6,892 nt of DNA from positions 1 to 6,892 of the forward strand of contig JBEVNX010000134.1 of NCBI GenBank assembly GCA_040507895.1, given 5' to 3'. Position 1 is the stretch's first letter. Each line of letters opens with the position of its first letter. Positions 1 through 5,670 of the stretch are shown one piece after another. Made by a program: the position numbers and the translations under genes. The notes under the pieces were generated by a model. The model had not been told where the DNA came from. It worked only from the letters and a program-made list of their open reading frames with translations, and ran no database searches. The DNA comes from JBEVNX01 sp040507895. Its GTDB lineage: Bacteria; Desulfobacterota; Binatia; JACPRU01.

Positions 1-181
1 CGCGCCGCATCAGGTCGCGCTCCGTGAAGATCCCCGCGAGCCGATCTCCGTCGAGTACGACGACGGCGCCGGTGTTCGCCCCGTCCATGCGGCGAACCGC
101 TTCCAGCACCGTGTCGCTCACATCGGCGCTGACCACCTCGCGCAGACTCTTGCCCGCCAAGATCTCGCCGATCGTGCGCAT
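1..181 (-). CDS. CBS-domain protein, N-terminal part (runs off the left edge)
   Basis: The reverse strand from the ATG at 181 reads 60 codons to the window edge without a stop, beginning MRTIGEILAGK. It contains one nearly complete CBS motif: a first strand and helix ending in TVLEAVRRM, then the pattern NTGAVVVLDGDRLAGIFTER followed by DLMRR. The G-A-V-V-V core and the G-I-F-T-E-R-D block are the classic CBS signature. CBS domains usually occur in pairs and bind adenosine nucleotides (AMP, ATP, SAM) to sense energy state. Small stand-alone pairs of about 140-150 residues are common, so a second CBS half is expected beyond the edge. The start is supported by a strong Shine-Dalgarno site (AAGGAGGG) about eight bases upstream. 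The gene follows the 869-residue helical-protein gene on the same strand after 115 bases and may be read separately from it. The family call is sure; the partner or role is not visible. Confidence 0.88.
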   Translation of the reverse strand, partial: MRTIGEILAGKSLREVVSADVSDTVLEAVRRMDGANTGAVVVLDGDRLAGIFTERDLMRR

Positions 182-189
182 GAAAGGTC

Positions 190-195
190 CCTCCT
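190..195 (-). promoter_or_regulatory. Strong ribosome binding site of the CBS gene
   Basis: On the minus strand the bases read AGGAGG within AAAAGGAGGG, eight bases before the ATG at 181. This is a near-perfect anti-16S match and fixes the CBS start. It contrasts with the upstream gene at 2905, which has no such site. Confidence 0.8.
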
Positions 196-230
196 TTTCT
201 GCGTCAATGCCGACGCAACCGGCAGCCTAG

Positions 231-262
231 CAAACGCCCGAGCCGGGCCCCAAGCGCCCGAG
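231..262. repeat. Short direct repeat upstream of the CBS gene
   Basis: Two copies of a 12-base word lie 20 bases apart on the plus strand: CAAACGCCCGAG at 231-242 and CAAGCGCCCGAG at 251-262, differing at one base. The spacing is close to two helical turns, as in some paired operator sites. On the minus strand a weak extended -10-like word (TGCTAGGCT) lies just downstream, so the pair could overlap a promoter of the CBS gene. This is inference: in GC-rich DNA such a match may be chance. Confidence 0.3.
236..248 (-). terminator. Weak hairpin after the helical-protein gene (possible terminator)
   Basis: The minus strand reads GCCCG-GCT-CGGGC followed by GTTTGCT. This is a five-pair, all-GC stem with a three-base loop about 50 bases after the stop at 296. 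The T-run is very poor, so it is at best a weak intrinsic terminator. It overlaps the direct repeat described for 231-262. Confidence 0.2.
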
Positions 263-295
263 TAGCGTCTTTCGGTGGGAGGATCCCGGGGACCC

Positions 296-2905
296 TTACG
301 GGGCTCGGCCCTCGGCCTGAGCCGGCGTGCGGGCGGCGAGGGCGCTGCGCGGCGTGTGATTCCAAAATTCTACGGCATTCTCGCCGAGGCGGTGAAGTAG
401 GTGGCGTGAGCTGCGATCCGCGGCGCCGGCGAGAAGTGCGGTGAGCGGCCGGGCGTCGGCGCAGCGGTCTGCGACGGCTTGCAGCGAGCGCAACGGCAAT
501 CCGATGAGCCCGAGGCGGCGGAGCAGACGCTCGAAGCGGCGCCAGACGCCGTGTGCCTCGGGATACGCCTCGAAGCCCGCGAACTGCTCGGGGGCGGGCG
601 AGAGCCGCGCGACGCTCGAGCCGAGCACCATTCGGTGCAACATGGAAAGCTCACGCGCGACCTCCTCGGTCTCCTCGACGAGCGCATAGAGCCACGCCGG
701 GTCTTCCTCGGTGCGCTCGAGCTCCTGGCGGAGCGTTCGCAGGCGATCGAGCCGGTCCGCCGCGCGTCGCCGACGCGCGCGATCCGCCCCCCGCGCCGGC
801 AGGTCGAGGGACTCGACGGCGGCCGCGAACGATGCGGCGGAATCGATTTGGTCCTCGAGGTGCCGCGCGAGATGGTGACGCAAGGCGAGCGCTCCGGCCG
901 ATCGGACCGGCGCATCGTCCCCCGGTGCGAAGTCGAGGCCCGCCGGATGATGGGGATCGAAGAACAAAGCGCGGCCGTCGGCCTCCGGCTCGAGCAAGCA
1001 GGCGCGTCGGCAGCGCCGCAGACAGACCTCGTCCGCAAACCAGCGTCCGGCGCTGACGAGCGCGGCTGCGAGACGCAACGCAGCCTCCTCGAGCAGCCCG
1101 GTGTTCGCGACGATGTCGCGTCCGATCGCCGCTTCCAGGCCGAGGCGCGTCGCTTCGGCTCGGATGCGGCCGCGCACGACCGTCGTCGACGTGCGCTGCG
1201 GTCCTTCCATGCCGGGTAGACGCGGCTGCTCGGTGGCGTCGCGAGAGAGCTCCGCGGCGCACATCGTTGCTGCTCCGAGCGACATGGCCTCCATCTGGGC
1301 GAGCGCCAACCGATCGCTCGGCGCGCGGCGCTCGTTGAAGTTCTCGAGCTGGCGATAGAAGACCTCGGCGAGGTCGAGCACCGCCACCGCGCGCCGGCGC
1401 AGCGCCGAGCTCTGTTCGATCCGCCGCTTGAAAACGTCGCGAACGTCGGCGCGCAGTGTCTTCGGGCCGCGCACCAGAGTCGCGAGCACGGACCGCTCGA
1501 CCAGGCGCCGGGCGAAGGCGCTGGCAGCAAGTCCTCGCTCGGCGATCTCGCGCGCGGCGGCCAGGCTACGGGCGGCCAGCGTGGACTCGGAGCGGAGCCG
1601 GTGCACCTCGCTCTGATGCCGCAGCATCGCCACCAGCCGCGCCGCGGCCGGCGTTCCATCGAGGCTCCGCAGCGTGGCCCGCACGGCCACCCGCAGGCGA
1701 CGCGAGGAGAGCGGCTCGTCCGTCGTGAAGCTCCGCGGCAAAGGCAGCTCGGCATGACCGAACAACCACGACGCGTAGGCGGGGACGTCGAGCAGGCCTG
1801 CGTGAGCTGCAGTCGGGAGCGAAGAGATCTCGCTTGCCGGATCCGCGGCTCGCGCGACCGCCAGCGGCCGACGAAGGTACGGCGCCGCTGCTGCGAAGCC
1901 GTCGGGGAGCGTCCGGCCGAGCTCCATCGTACGCCGCCGGGCGGCCTCGATGTGGCGGAGGGCGGCGGCGACGTCGAGCGGCGCGATCGGAATCGCCTGC
2001 CCTTCTTCCAGTGCTCGCCCGATCTCGCCTGCCGTGTCGGCTCCGACGGCGGTGATCACATTGACGGCGCGTAGCCCGGCATCGACGCTGATGCAGGCGA
2101 GCAGGATGTCCCGGAGCTCGAGCGGCCCCGGAAAGGAGATGCCGACGTTGAAGCTACCCGTCGCATCGACCCCGCTCACCCAAGCCTCGAGGCTGCGCGC
2201 GCCCCGCCGCATGCCGAGATGCTCCAGGCGCCGCAGCGCCTCAAGCACTCGGCGTCGCTCCTGGCCGTGCACGCGTCCGAGCCAGCGTCCGAGAGCGCGC
2301 GCGCTCGCCGGCTCGGAGCGATCTGCCACGCGGCGGATCATCGCGGCTCGCAGCGGCTTGTCGGGCTCTTCGGGGAACAGCGGATCGAGCGCGGCGCCGA
2401 GGCGAATGCGCGCGCTCGGGCGATTCGTCGCTTCCGCGATCGCGTCGAGCAGGGCTCGGCGTTCGTTCGGCGACGAGCCGCGGTAGAGCTCGACGACCTG
2501 CGCCATGCCGGAACGATCGCACAGCCGGTCGAGCAGCGTGTCGATCGACAGCAGGCTGAGCTCGTGGATCTCCTGCGGCTCGAGCAGGGCCTCGAGCCGG
2601 TCCGCGGCGACACCTGCGAGGATCTGAGCGACATCCGCGCGCGCCCGCTCGGAACCGCGCGGATCGCGGAAGGCTGCGACCAGCGCGCCGGCGTCCTCCG
2701 CGGTCGCCAGCTCGTGGAGCGCCGCGGCGACCAGCCGGGGAGCCCGGTCGTCCTCCCGCAGCAGATCGATGAGCACGGCCACGGCGCGCTTGCGGTCGGC
2801 GCGCAGCGGCTCGAGGCGGTAGCGCAATTCCGCGTCCGAGACCGGCATACGCGCGGCGAGCTCGGCGAGCAGATGCCGGACGACGTCGCTTGCCTCCTCG
2901 GCCAT
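296..2905 (-). CDS. Large alpha-helical HEAT-like repeat protein of unknown function (869 aa)
   Basis: I do not recognise a named family. From the ATG at 2905 (MAEEASDVVRHLLAELAARM) the protein is 869 residues, rich in Ala, Arg and Leu, with no signal peptide or membrane span, so probably cytoplasmic. Residues about 15-235 form successive short amphipathic helices with HEAT/armadillo-like spacing (for example AVAVLIDLLREDDRAPRLVA and RRALLDAIAEATNRPSARI). A mixed segment near 245-290 (GSFNVGISFPGPLELRDILL) breaks the helical pattern. Residues about 395-560 are again long basic helices. A spaced cysteine triplet (C628, C632, C636) precedes FFDPHHPAGLDF at 648-659. Residues about 705-765 are highly charged and could form a coiled coil. 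HEAT-type repeats usually act as protein-binding scaffolds; that role here is inference. The ATG is preferred over the in-frame TTG at 2941 because a promoter-like element lies between them. Codon use matches the neighbours, and no frameshift is seen. Confidence 0.85.
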   Translation of the reverse strand: MAEEASDVVRHLLAELAARMPVSDAELRYRLEPLRADRKRAVAVLIDLLREDDRAPRLVAAALHELATAEDAGALVAAFRDPRGSERARADVAQILAGVAADRLEALLEPQEIHELSLLSIDTLLDRLCDRSGMAQVVELYRGSSPNERRALLDAIAEATNRPSARIRLGAALDPLFPEEPDKPLRAAMIRRVADRSEPASARALGRWLGRVHGQERRRVLEALRRLEHLGMRRGARSLEAWVSGVDATGSFNVGISFPGPLELRDILLACISVDAGLRAVNVITAVGADTAGEIGRALEEGQAIPIAPLDVAAALRHIEAARRRTMELGRTLPDGFAAAAPYLRRPLAVARAADPASEISSLPTAAHAGLLDVPAYASWLFGHAELPLPRSFTTDEPLSSRRLRVAVRATLRSLDGTPAAARLVAMLRHQSEVHRLRSESTLAARSLAAAREIAERGLAASAFARRLVERSVLATLVRGPKTLRADVRDVFKRRIEQSSALRRRAVAVLDLAEVFYRQLENFNERRAPSDRLALAQMEAMSLGAATMCAAELSRDATEQPRLPGMEGPQRTSTTVVRGRIRAEATRLGLEAAIGRDIVANTGLLEEAALRLAAALVSAGRWFADEVCLRRCRRACLLEPEADGRALFFDPHHPAGLDFAPGDDAPVRSAGALALRHHLARHLEDQIDSAASFAAAVESLDLPARGADRARRRRAADRLDRLRTLRQELERTEEDPAWLYALVEETEEVARELSMLHRMVLGSSVARLSPAPEQFAGFEAYPEAHGVWRRFERLLRRLGLIGLPLRSLQAVADRCADARPLTALLAGAADRSSRHLLHRLGENAVEFWNHTPRSALAARTPAQAEGRAP

Positions 2906-2911
2906 GCAGGC

Positions 2912-2941
2912 GTTATCGGAACGGCCCCCGCGCAAAGTCAA
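2912..2941 (-). promoter_or_regulatory. Sigma-70-like promoter of the helical-protein gene, apparently leaderless
   Basis: On the minus strand TTGACT (2941-2936, five of six consensus bases) is followed by an 18-base spacer and GATAAC (2917-2912, four of six). Only six bases separate this -10 element from the ATG at 2905, so transcription would be expected to begin at or next to the A of the start codon. No Shine-Dalgarno sequence precedes that ATG, which fits a leaderless message. The element sits in the 85-base divergent spacer (2906-2990). I see no comparably good promoter there for the plus-strand operon. Confidence 0.45.
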
Positions 2942-2990
2942 TCGGCGCCACCATGGTTCGGTGCGACGCCATCTGCTACGTAAGCGGCCG

Positions 2991-4184
2991 ATGAAAGAGC
3001 CGAGGTGGTCGATCGCCTTCGTGGTGCCGCGCTACGGCGCCGAGATCGTCGGCGGCGCGGAGGCCCTGACGCGAGGCTTCGCCGAGCGGCTGCCCCCCGA
3101 TCGGTTCGCGGTCGAGGTGCTCACCACGTGCGCGCGAGATCACCACACGTGGAGCAACGTGCTGGAGCCGGGGGAAGAGCGGCAGGGTAGTATGACGGTT
3201 CGCCGCTTCCCGGTCACCGAGCGCGACGTCGGGCGCTTTCTCGCCGTGCAGCAGCGCCTTTCCGACGGGTTTCGGCTCGACCTCGACGAAGAGCTCGCAT
3301 GGGCCGCGGGGAGCGTCAATTCCGAGGCCCTGTTTTCGTACGTCGAAGCCGAGCGAGACCGCTTCGACGCGTTCATCTTCCTTCCGTATCTCTTCGGTAC
3401 CACGCTGCTCGGTTCGCAGATCGATCCACGCCGCTCGGTGTTGATCCCTTGCCTCCACGACGAGCCGTTCGCTTACTTGCAGATCGTCGGGCATCTGTTT
3501 CGCAGCGTGCGCGGCGCGCTGTTCAACAGCGCTCCCGAGCGCTCCCTGGCGCGCCGCTTGTTCGGCGTCGCCAGCGATGCGCCCGTCGTGGGCTTCGGGT
3601 TCGACCCCGTGGAGCCGCAAACGGACGGGGTGGCGACGTTTCGCGCACGCCACGGCCTCGACGGCGACTATCTCCTGTACTTCGGACGCAAGGAGGGGGG
3701 AAAGAACCTACCGCTGCTTCTCGATTGTTTTCGCGCTTGCCGGGCCGCCGGCCGCGATCTGCGGCTCGTCGTCGCCGGCGACGGCTCGATCGATCCGTCG
3801 GCCTGCCCGGAAGGCGTCGTCGATCTGCCGCGGCTCAGCGAAGCGGAGAAGAGCGCGGCCTGTGCCGGCGCGCTCGCCGTCTGCCAGCCCTCCGTCAACG
3901 AGTCGTTCTCGATCGTGCTGATGGAATCGTGGCTGCAGGAGACCCCGGCTCTGGTGAACCGCCGCTGCGCGGTCACCCGCCATCACGTCACGCTCTCGAA
4001 CGGCGGGCTTTACTTCGACGATCCCATCGAGTTCGCCGCCGAGGTCGACTACCTGCGCCGCCATCCCGAAGAGAGGCGCGAGATGGGTCGCCAAGGTCGC
4101 GCCTACGTGCTCGACAACTATTCTTGGCCGGTCGTGCTCGGACGCTTCGAAGGCGCCTTGGAAGAGATCTTCGACTCTCGATGA
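2991..4184 (+). CDS. GT4-type glycosyltransferase (first paralogue, 397 aa)
   Basis: This is probably a retaining GT-B-fold glycosyltransferase that moves a sugar from a nucleotide-sugar donor to a growing surface polysaccharide at the cytoplasmic membrane. The N-terminal acceptor domain begins FVVPRYGAEIVGGAEALTRG, with the glycine-rich loop GGAE at residues 21-24. HDEP at 156-159 is a motif I associate with this GT4 subgroup. The C-terminal donor domain starts near LLYFGRKEGGKNL, where R233 and K238 match the usual phosphate-binding Arg/Lys pair. The GT4 EX7E motif is E304...E312 (ESFSIVLME). The length is normal. The ATG at 2991 starts right before the first beta strand; the frame stays open upstream to 2904 but that would add 29 Arg-rich residues with no family match. 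The ribosome site is weak (AAGCGG). It is the first visible gene of the operon, overlaps the next by ATGA, and is paralogous to the gene at 5661. The donor sugar cannot be told. Confidence 0.9.
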   Translation: MKEPRWSIAFVVPRYGAEIVGGAEALTRGFAERLPPDRFAVEVLTTCARDHHTWSNVLEPGEERQGSMTVRRFPVTERDVGRFLAVQQRLSDGFRLDLDEELAWAAGSVNSEALFSYVEAERDRFDAFIFLPYLFGTTLLGSQIDPRRSVLIPCLHDEPFAYLQIVGHLFRSVRGALFNSAPERSLARRLFGVASDAPVVGFGFDPVEPQTDGVATFRARHGLDGDYLLYFGRKEGGKNLPLLLDCFRACRAAGRDLRLVVAGDGSIDPSACPEGVVDLPRLSEAEKSAACAGALAVCQPSVNESFSIVLMESWLQETPALVNRRCAVTRHHVTLSNGGLYFDDPIEFAAEVDYLRRHPEERREMGRQGRAYVLDNYSWPVVLGRFEGALEEIFDSR

Positions 4185-4570
4185 CGGCGCCGGCGTCGAC
4201 CTTCCGGATCGTGGGTGAGGTCGGCCGCGAGGCCGAGGAGACCGTGCGGGGGCGGCTCGCGGATCGCTACGCACGCGGCGTGATCGATCGGGACGAAGTC
4301 GCCCGCGTCGCCGCCCTGCGGCTCCACACCTTCGAGGGAAACGAGGCCGCGTCAGAGGTCTTCCGCCGTTGCTGCGTGACCTGGCAAGTCGATCGGGAGG
4401 CGCCGATCACGTCGCACCGGCCGGTCGTCGGTCCTCTTTTCGTGACCGTCAAGCGCCTCGTGCGACGGCTGCTGCGGTTTCAGACCGAGGCGCAGCTCTC
4501 GCGTCAGCGCGACTTCAACTGGAACCTGCTGCTCGTGCTGCGCGAGCTGCTCGAGCGGGAGCGGCGATGA
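4181..4570 (+). CDS. Small SHRP-module protein of a glycosyltransferase operon (129 aa)
   Basis: This 129-residue protein has no enzyme domain. It opens with a charged helical part (residues about 8-65, ending EGNEAASEVF), then a short segment VTWQVDREAPITSHRP. A basic amphipathic stretch follows at about 82-102 (VVGPLFVTVKRLVRRLLRF), then QTEAQLSRQRDFN and a Leu-rich helix to the end. From memory, the pattern SHRP-x-x-GPL-KR-x-x-R-x-LL-RF...Q-x-x-FN occurs as an N-terminal module fused to methyltransferases or glycosyltransferases in O-antigen and exopolysaccharide clusters. Here it stands alone. I infer a membrane-surface anchor or partner for a neighbouring transferase. The start ATG overlaps the previous stop in ATGA with no nearby Shine-Dalgarno site, indicating translational coupling. 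The frame is open far upstream, inside the first glycosyltransferase, but that part is a shadow. Existence of the gene is fairly sure; function is not. Confidence 0.75.
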   Translation: MTAPASTFRIVGEVGREAEETVRGRLADRYARGVIDRDEVARVAALRLHTFEGNEAASEVFRRCCVTWQVDREAPITSHRPVVGPLFVTVKRLVRRLLRFQTEAQLSRQRDFNWNLLLVLRELLERERR

Positions 4571-4578
4571 CTCGGTGA
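4567..4578 (+). other. Three-codon mini-ORF (ATG ACT CGG TGA) in frame with the next gene
   Basis: An ATG at 4567 overlaps the stop of the 129-residue gene as ATGA, the same coupling arrangement used at 4181. It reads Met-Thr-Arg and then meets TGA at 4576-4578. This frame is exactly that of the following glycosyltransferase, whose usable TTG start is 11 codons further on at 4600. It could be a remnant of an earlier start, a reinitiation relay, or coincidence. Confidence 0.35.
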
Positions 4579-4587
4579 CGGGACCGT

Positions 4588-4594
4588 AGAGGTG
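4588..4594 (+). promoter_or_regulatory. Ribosome binding site that decides the TTG start at 4600
   Basis: AGAGGTG ends five bases before the TTG at 4600. It is the best Shine-Dalgarno match in the 29-base gap and supports TTG over the later in-frame GTG at 4612, which has no suitable site. Confidence 0.6.
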
Positions 4595-4599
4595 CGCGC

Positions 4600-5670
4600 T
4601 TGCCACGATCCGTGCATCAGCTGGTGCCGAACCTCGCGTTCGGCGACGCAATCTCGCAGCAGGCGCTGGCGCTGCGCCGGATGCTGCGCCACATGGGCCT
4701 CGGCTCGGAGATCTTTGCCGAGCACGTCGACACACAGCTCACCGGCGAGGCGCGCTCGATTCGCGAGCTCCGCGGTCATGCGAGCGGGGACACGGCCGTC
4801 GTCTACCATTTCTCGATCGGCTCGGAGGTCACGGACGTCTATCGCCTGTTGCCGAATCCGCGGGTCCTCGTCTACCACAACATCACTCCGCCGGAGTTCT
4901 TCCGCGGCGTCAACGCCCAGGTGGCGGCGCTCTGCGCCCGCGGGCGCGATGAGCTCGCCGCGCTGCGCGCGCACGCGACGCTGGCGCTCGCCGATTCGGA
5001 GTTCAACCGCCGCGAGCTCGAAGCCCTCGGCTTCAAACGCAGCAGCGTGTTCCCGATCGTGCTCGACCCCGATCGTTACGCGATGCGGCCGATCGCGCGG
5101 CTGGAACGCCCCTACCGCGACGGTCACGTGAATTTTCTCCACGTCGGCCGGCTCGTGCCGAACAAGCGGATCGAGGACGTCCTCAAGGTCTTCTACTTCT
5201 ATCGCCGCCGCATCAACCCGGACAGCCGCCTGTTCCTCGTCGGCATCGACACGGACATGGAGATCTACGCCGTGGCTCTTCGCCAGCTGATCCACGATCT
5301 CGGTCTCTCGGGAATCGCGCTCGTCGGTCGAGCCACGCAGCGGGAGCTGGTGACGTACTACCGGCTGGCGCACGCCTATCTCTGCATGAGCGAACACGAG
5401 GGATTCTGCGTGCCGCTCCTCGAGGCCATGCACTTCGGGGTTCCGGTCATCGCGTATTCCGCGGGCGCAGTCCCGGAGACGCTCGGCGGCGCCGGCGCGC
5501 TCGTGCTGCGCAAGGACTTCCCGGAGATCGCCGAGCTCGCGGGCGTCGTTTGCGAACCGGGCCGTGTGCGCGAGTCGTTGATCGCGGCGGGCCGCGAGCG
5601 GGTGCGCGCGTTTCTGCCCGAGTCGCTGCAGCCGCGATTGCAGCAGATCGTCGACTCGATATGGCCGTGA
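4600..5670 (+). CDS. GT4-type glycosyltransferase, distinct subgroup (356 aa)
   Basis: A GT-B-fold transferase likely to add a sugar to the same surface glycan as its neighbours. The N-terminus is VHQLVPNLAFGDAISQQALA, the G-D-A-I-S/G opening of a GT4 subgroup, followed by an acceptor-domain region with VVYHFSIGS (67-75) and VYHNITPPEFF (91-101). LADSEFNRREL (130-140) is the typical block before the donor domain. The donor domain contains NFLHVGRLVPNKRIEDVL, with R184 and K189 as the likely phosphate-binding pair, and the EX7E motif E267...E275 (EGFCVPLLE) followed by FGVPVIAY and AVPETLGGAGAL. Length is typical and no key residue is missing. It lacks the HDEP motif of the two flanking transferases, so it belongs to another GT4 branch and probably makes a different linkage. 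The start is TTG with a good ribosome site; an in-frame ATG at 4567 is cut off by TGA. The 3' end overlaps the next gene by 10 bases. Confidence 0.9.
   Translation: MPRSVHQLVPNLAFGDAISQQALALRRMLRHMGLGSEIFAEHVDTQLTGEARSIRELRGHASGDTAVVYHFSIGSEVTDVYRLLPNPRVLVYHNITPPEFFRGVNAQVAALCARGRDELAALRAHATLALADSEFNRRELEALGFKRSSVFPIVLDPDRYAMRPIARLERPYRDGHVNFLHVGRLVPNKRIEDVLKVFYFYRRRINPDSRLFLVGIDTDMEIYAVALRQLIHDLGLSGIALVGRATQRELVTYYRLAHAYLCMSEHEGFCVPLLEAMHFGVPVIAYSAGAVPETLGGAGALVLRKDFPEIAELAGVVCEPGRVRESLIAAGRERVRAFLPESLQPRLQQIVDSIWP

Noticed and set aside
985..1030. Cysteine triplet of the helical protein as a radical-SAM cluster
   Set aside because: The spacing is C-x3-C-x3-C, not the C-x3-C-x2-C of radical SAM enzymes, and it lies in a helical context without the associated fold.
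479..1219. Long open frame of 246 codons on the plus strand opposite the helical-protein gene
   Set aside because: It is antisense to the 869-residue gene, has an Arg/Gly/Glu-rich low-information composition and no family motif; stop-poor antisense frames are expected at this GC content.
370..1755. Open frame of 461 codons on the minus strand in another frame of the helical-protein gene
   Set aside because: The translation is dominated by Arg, Ser, Ala and Pro with no motif, typical of a shifted frame; the 869-residue frame covers the whole region with better composition.
2906..2941. Extended N-terminus of the helical protein from a TTG at 2941
   Set aside because: The TTG is part of a good -35 hexamer, and the ATG at 2905 sits at the predicted transcription start; the twelve added residues show no structure.
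2904..2990. Upstream extension of the first transferase from the ATG at 2904
   Set aside because: It would add 29 Arg-rich residues before the first beta strand and would overlap the divergent gene's start; the ATG at 2991 fits the family.
3299..4180. Upstream extension of the 129-residue gene within the first transferase
   Set aside because: The frame is open but its translation is Arg-rich shadow sequence of the transferase; the ATGA overlap at 4181 gives a natural coupled start.
4504..5433. Open frame of 309 codons on the minus strand
   Set aside because: It lies antisense to the transferase at 4600, which carries clear GT4 motifs; the antisense translation shows no recognisable domain.
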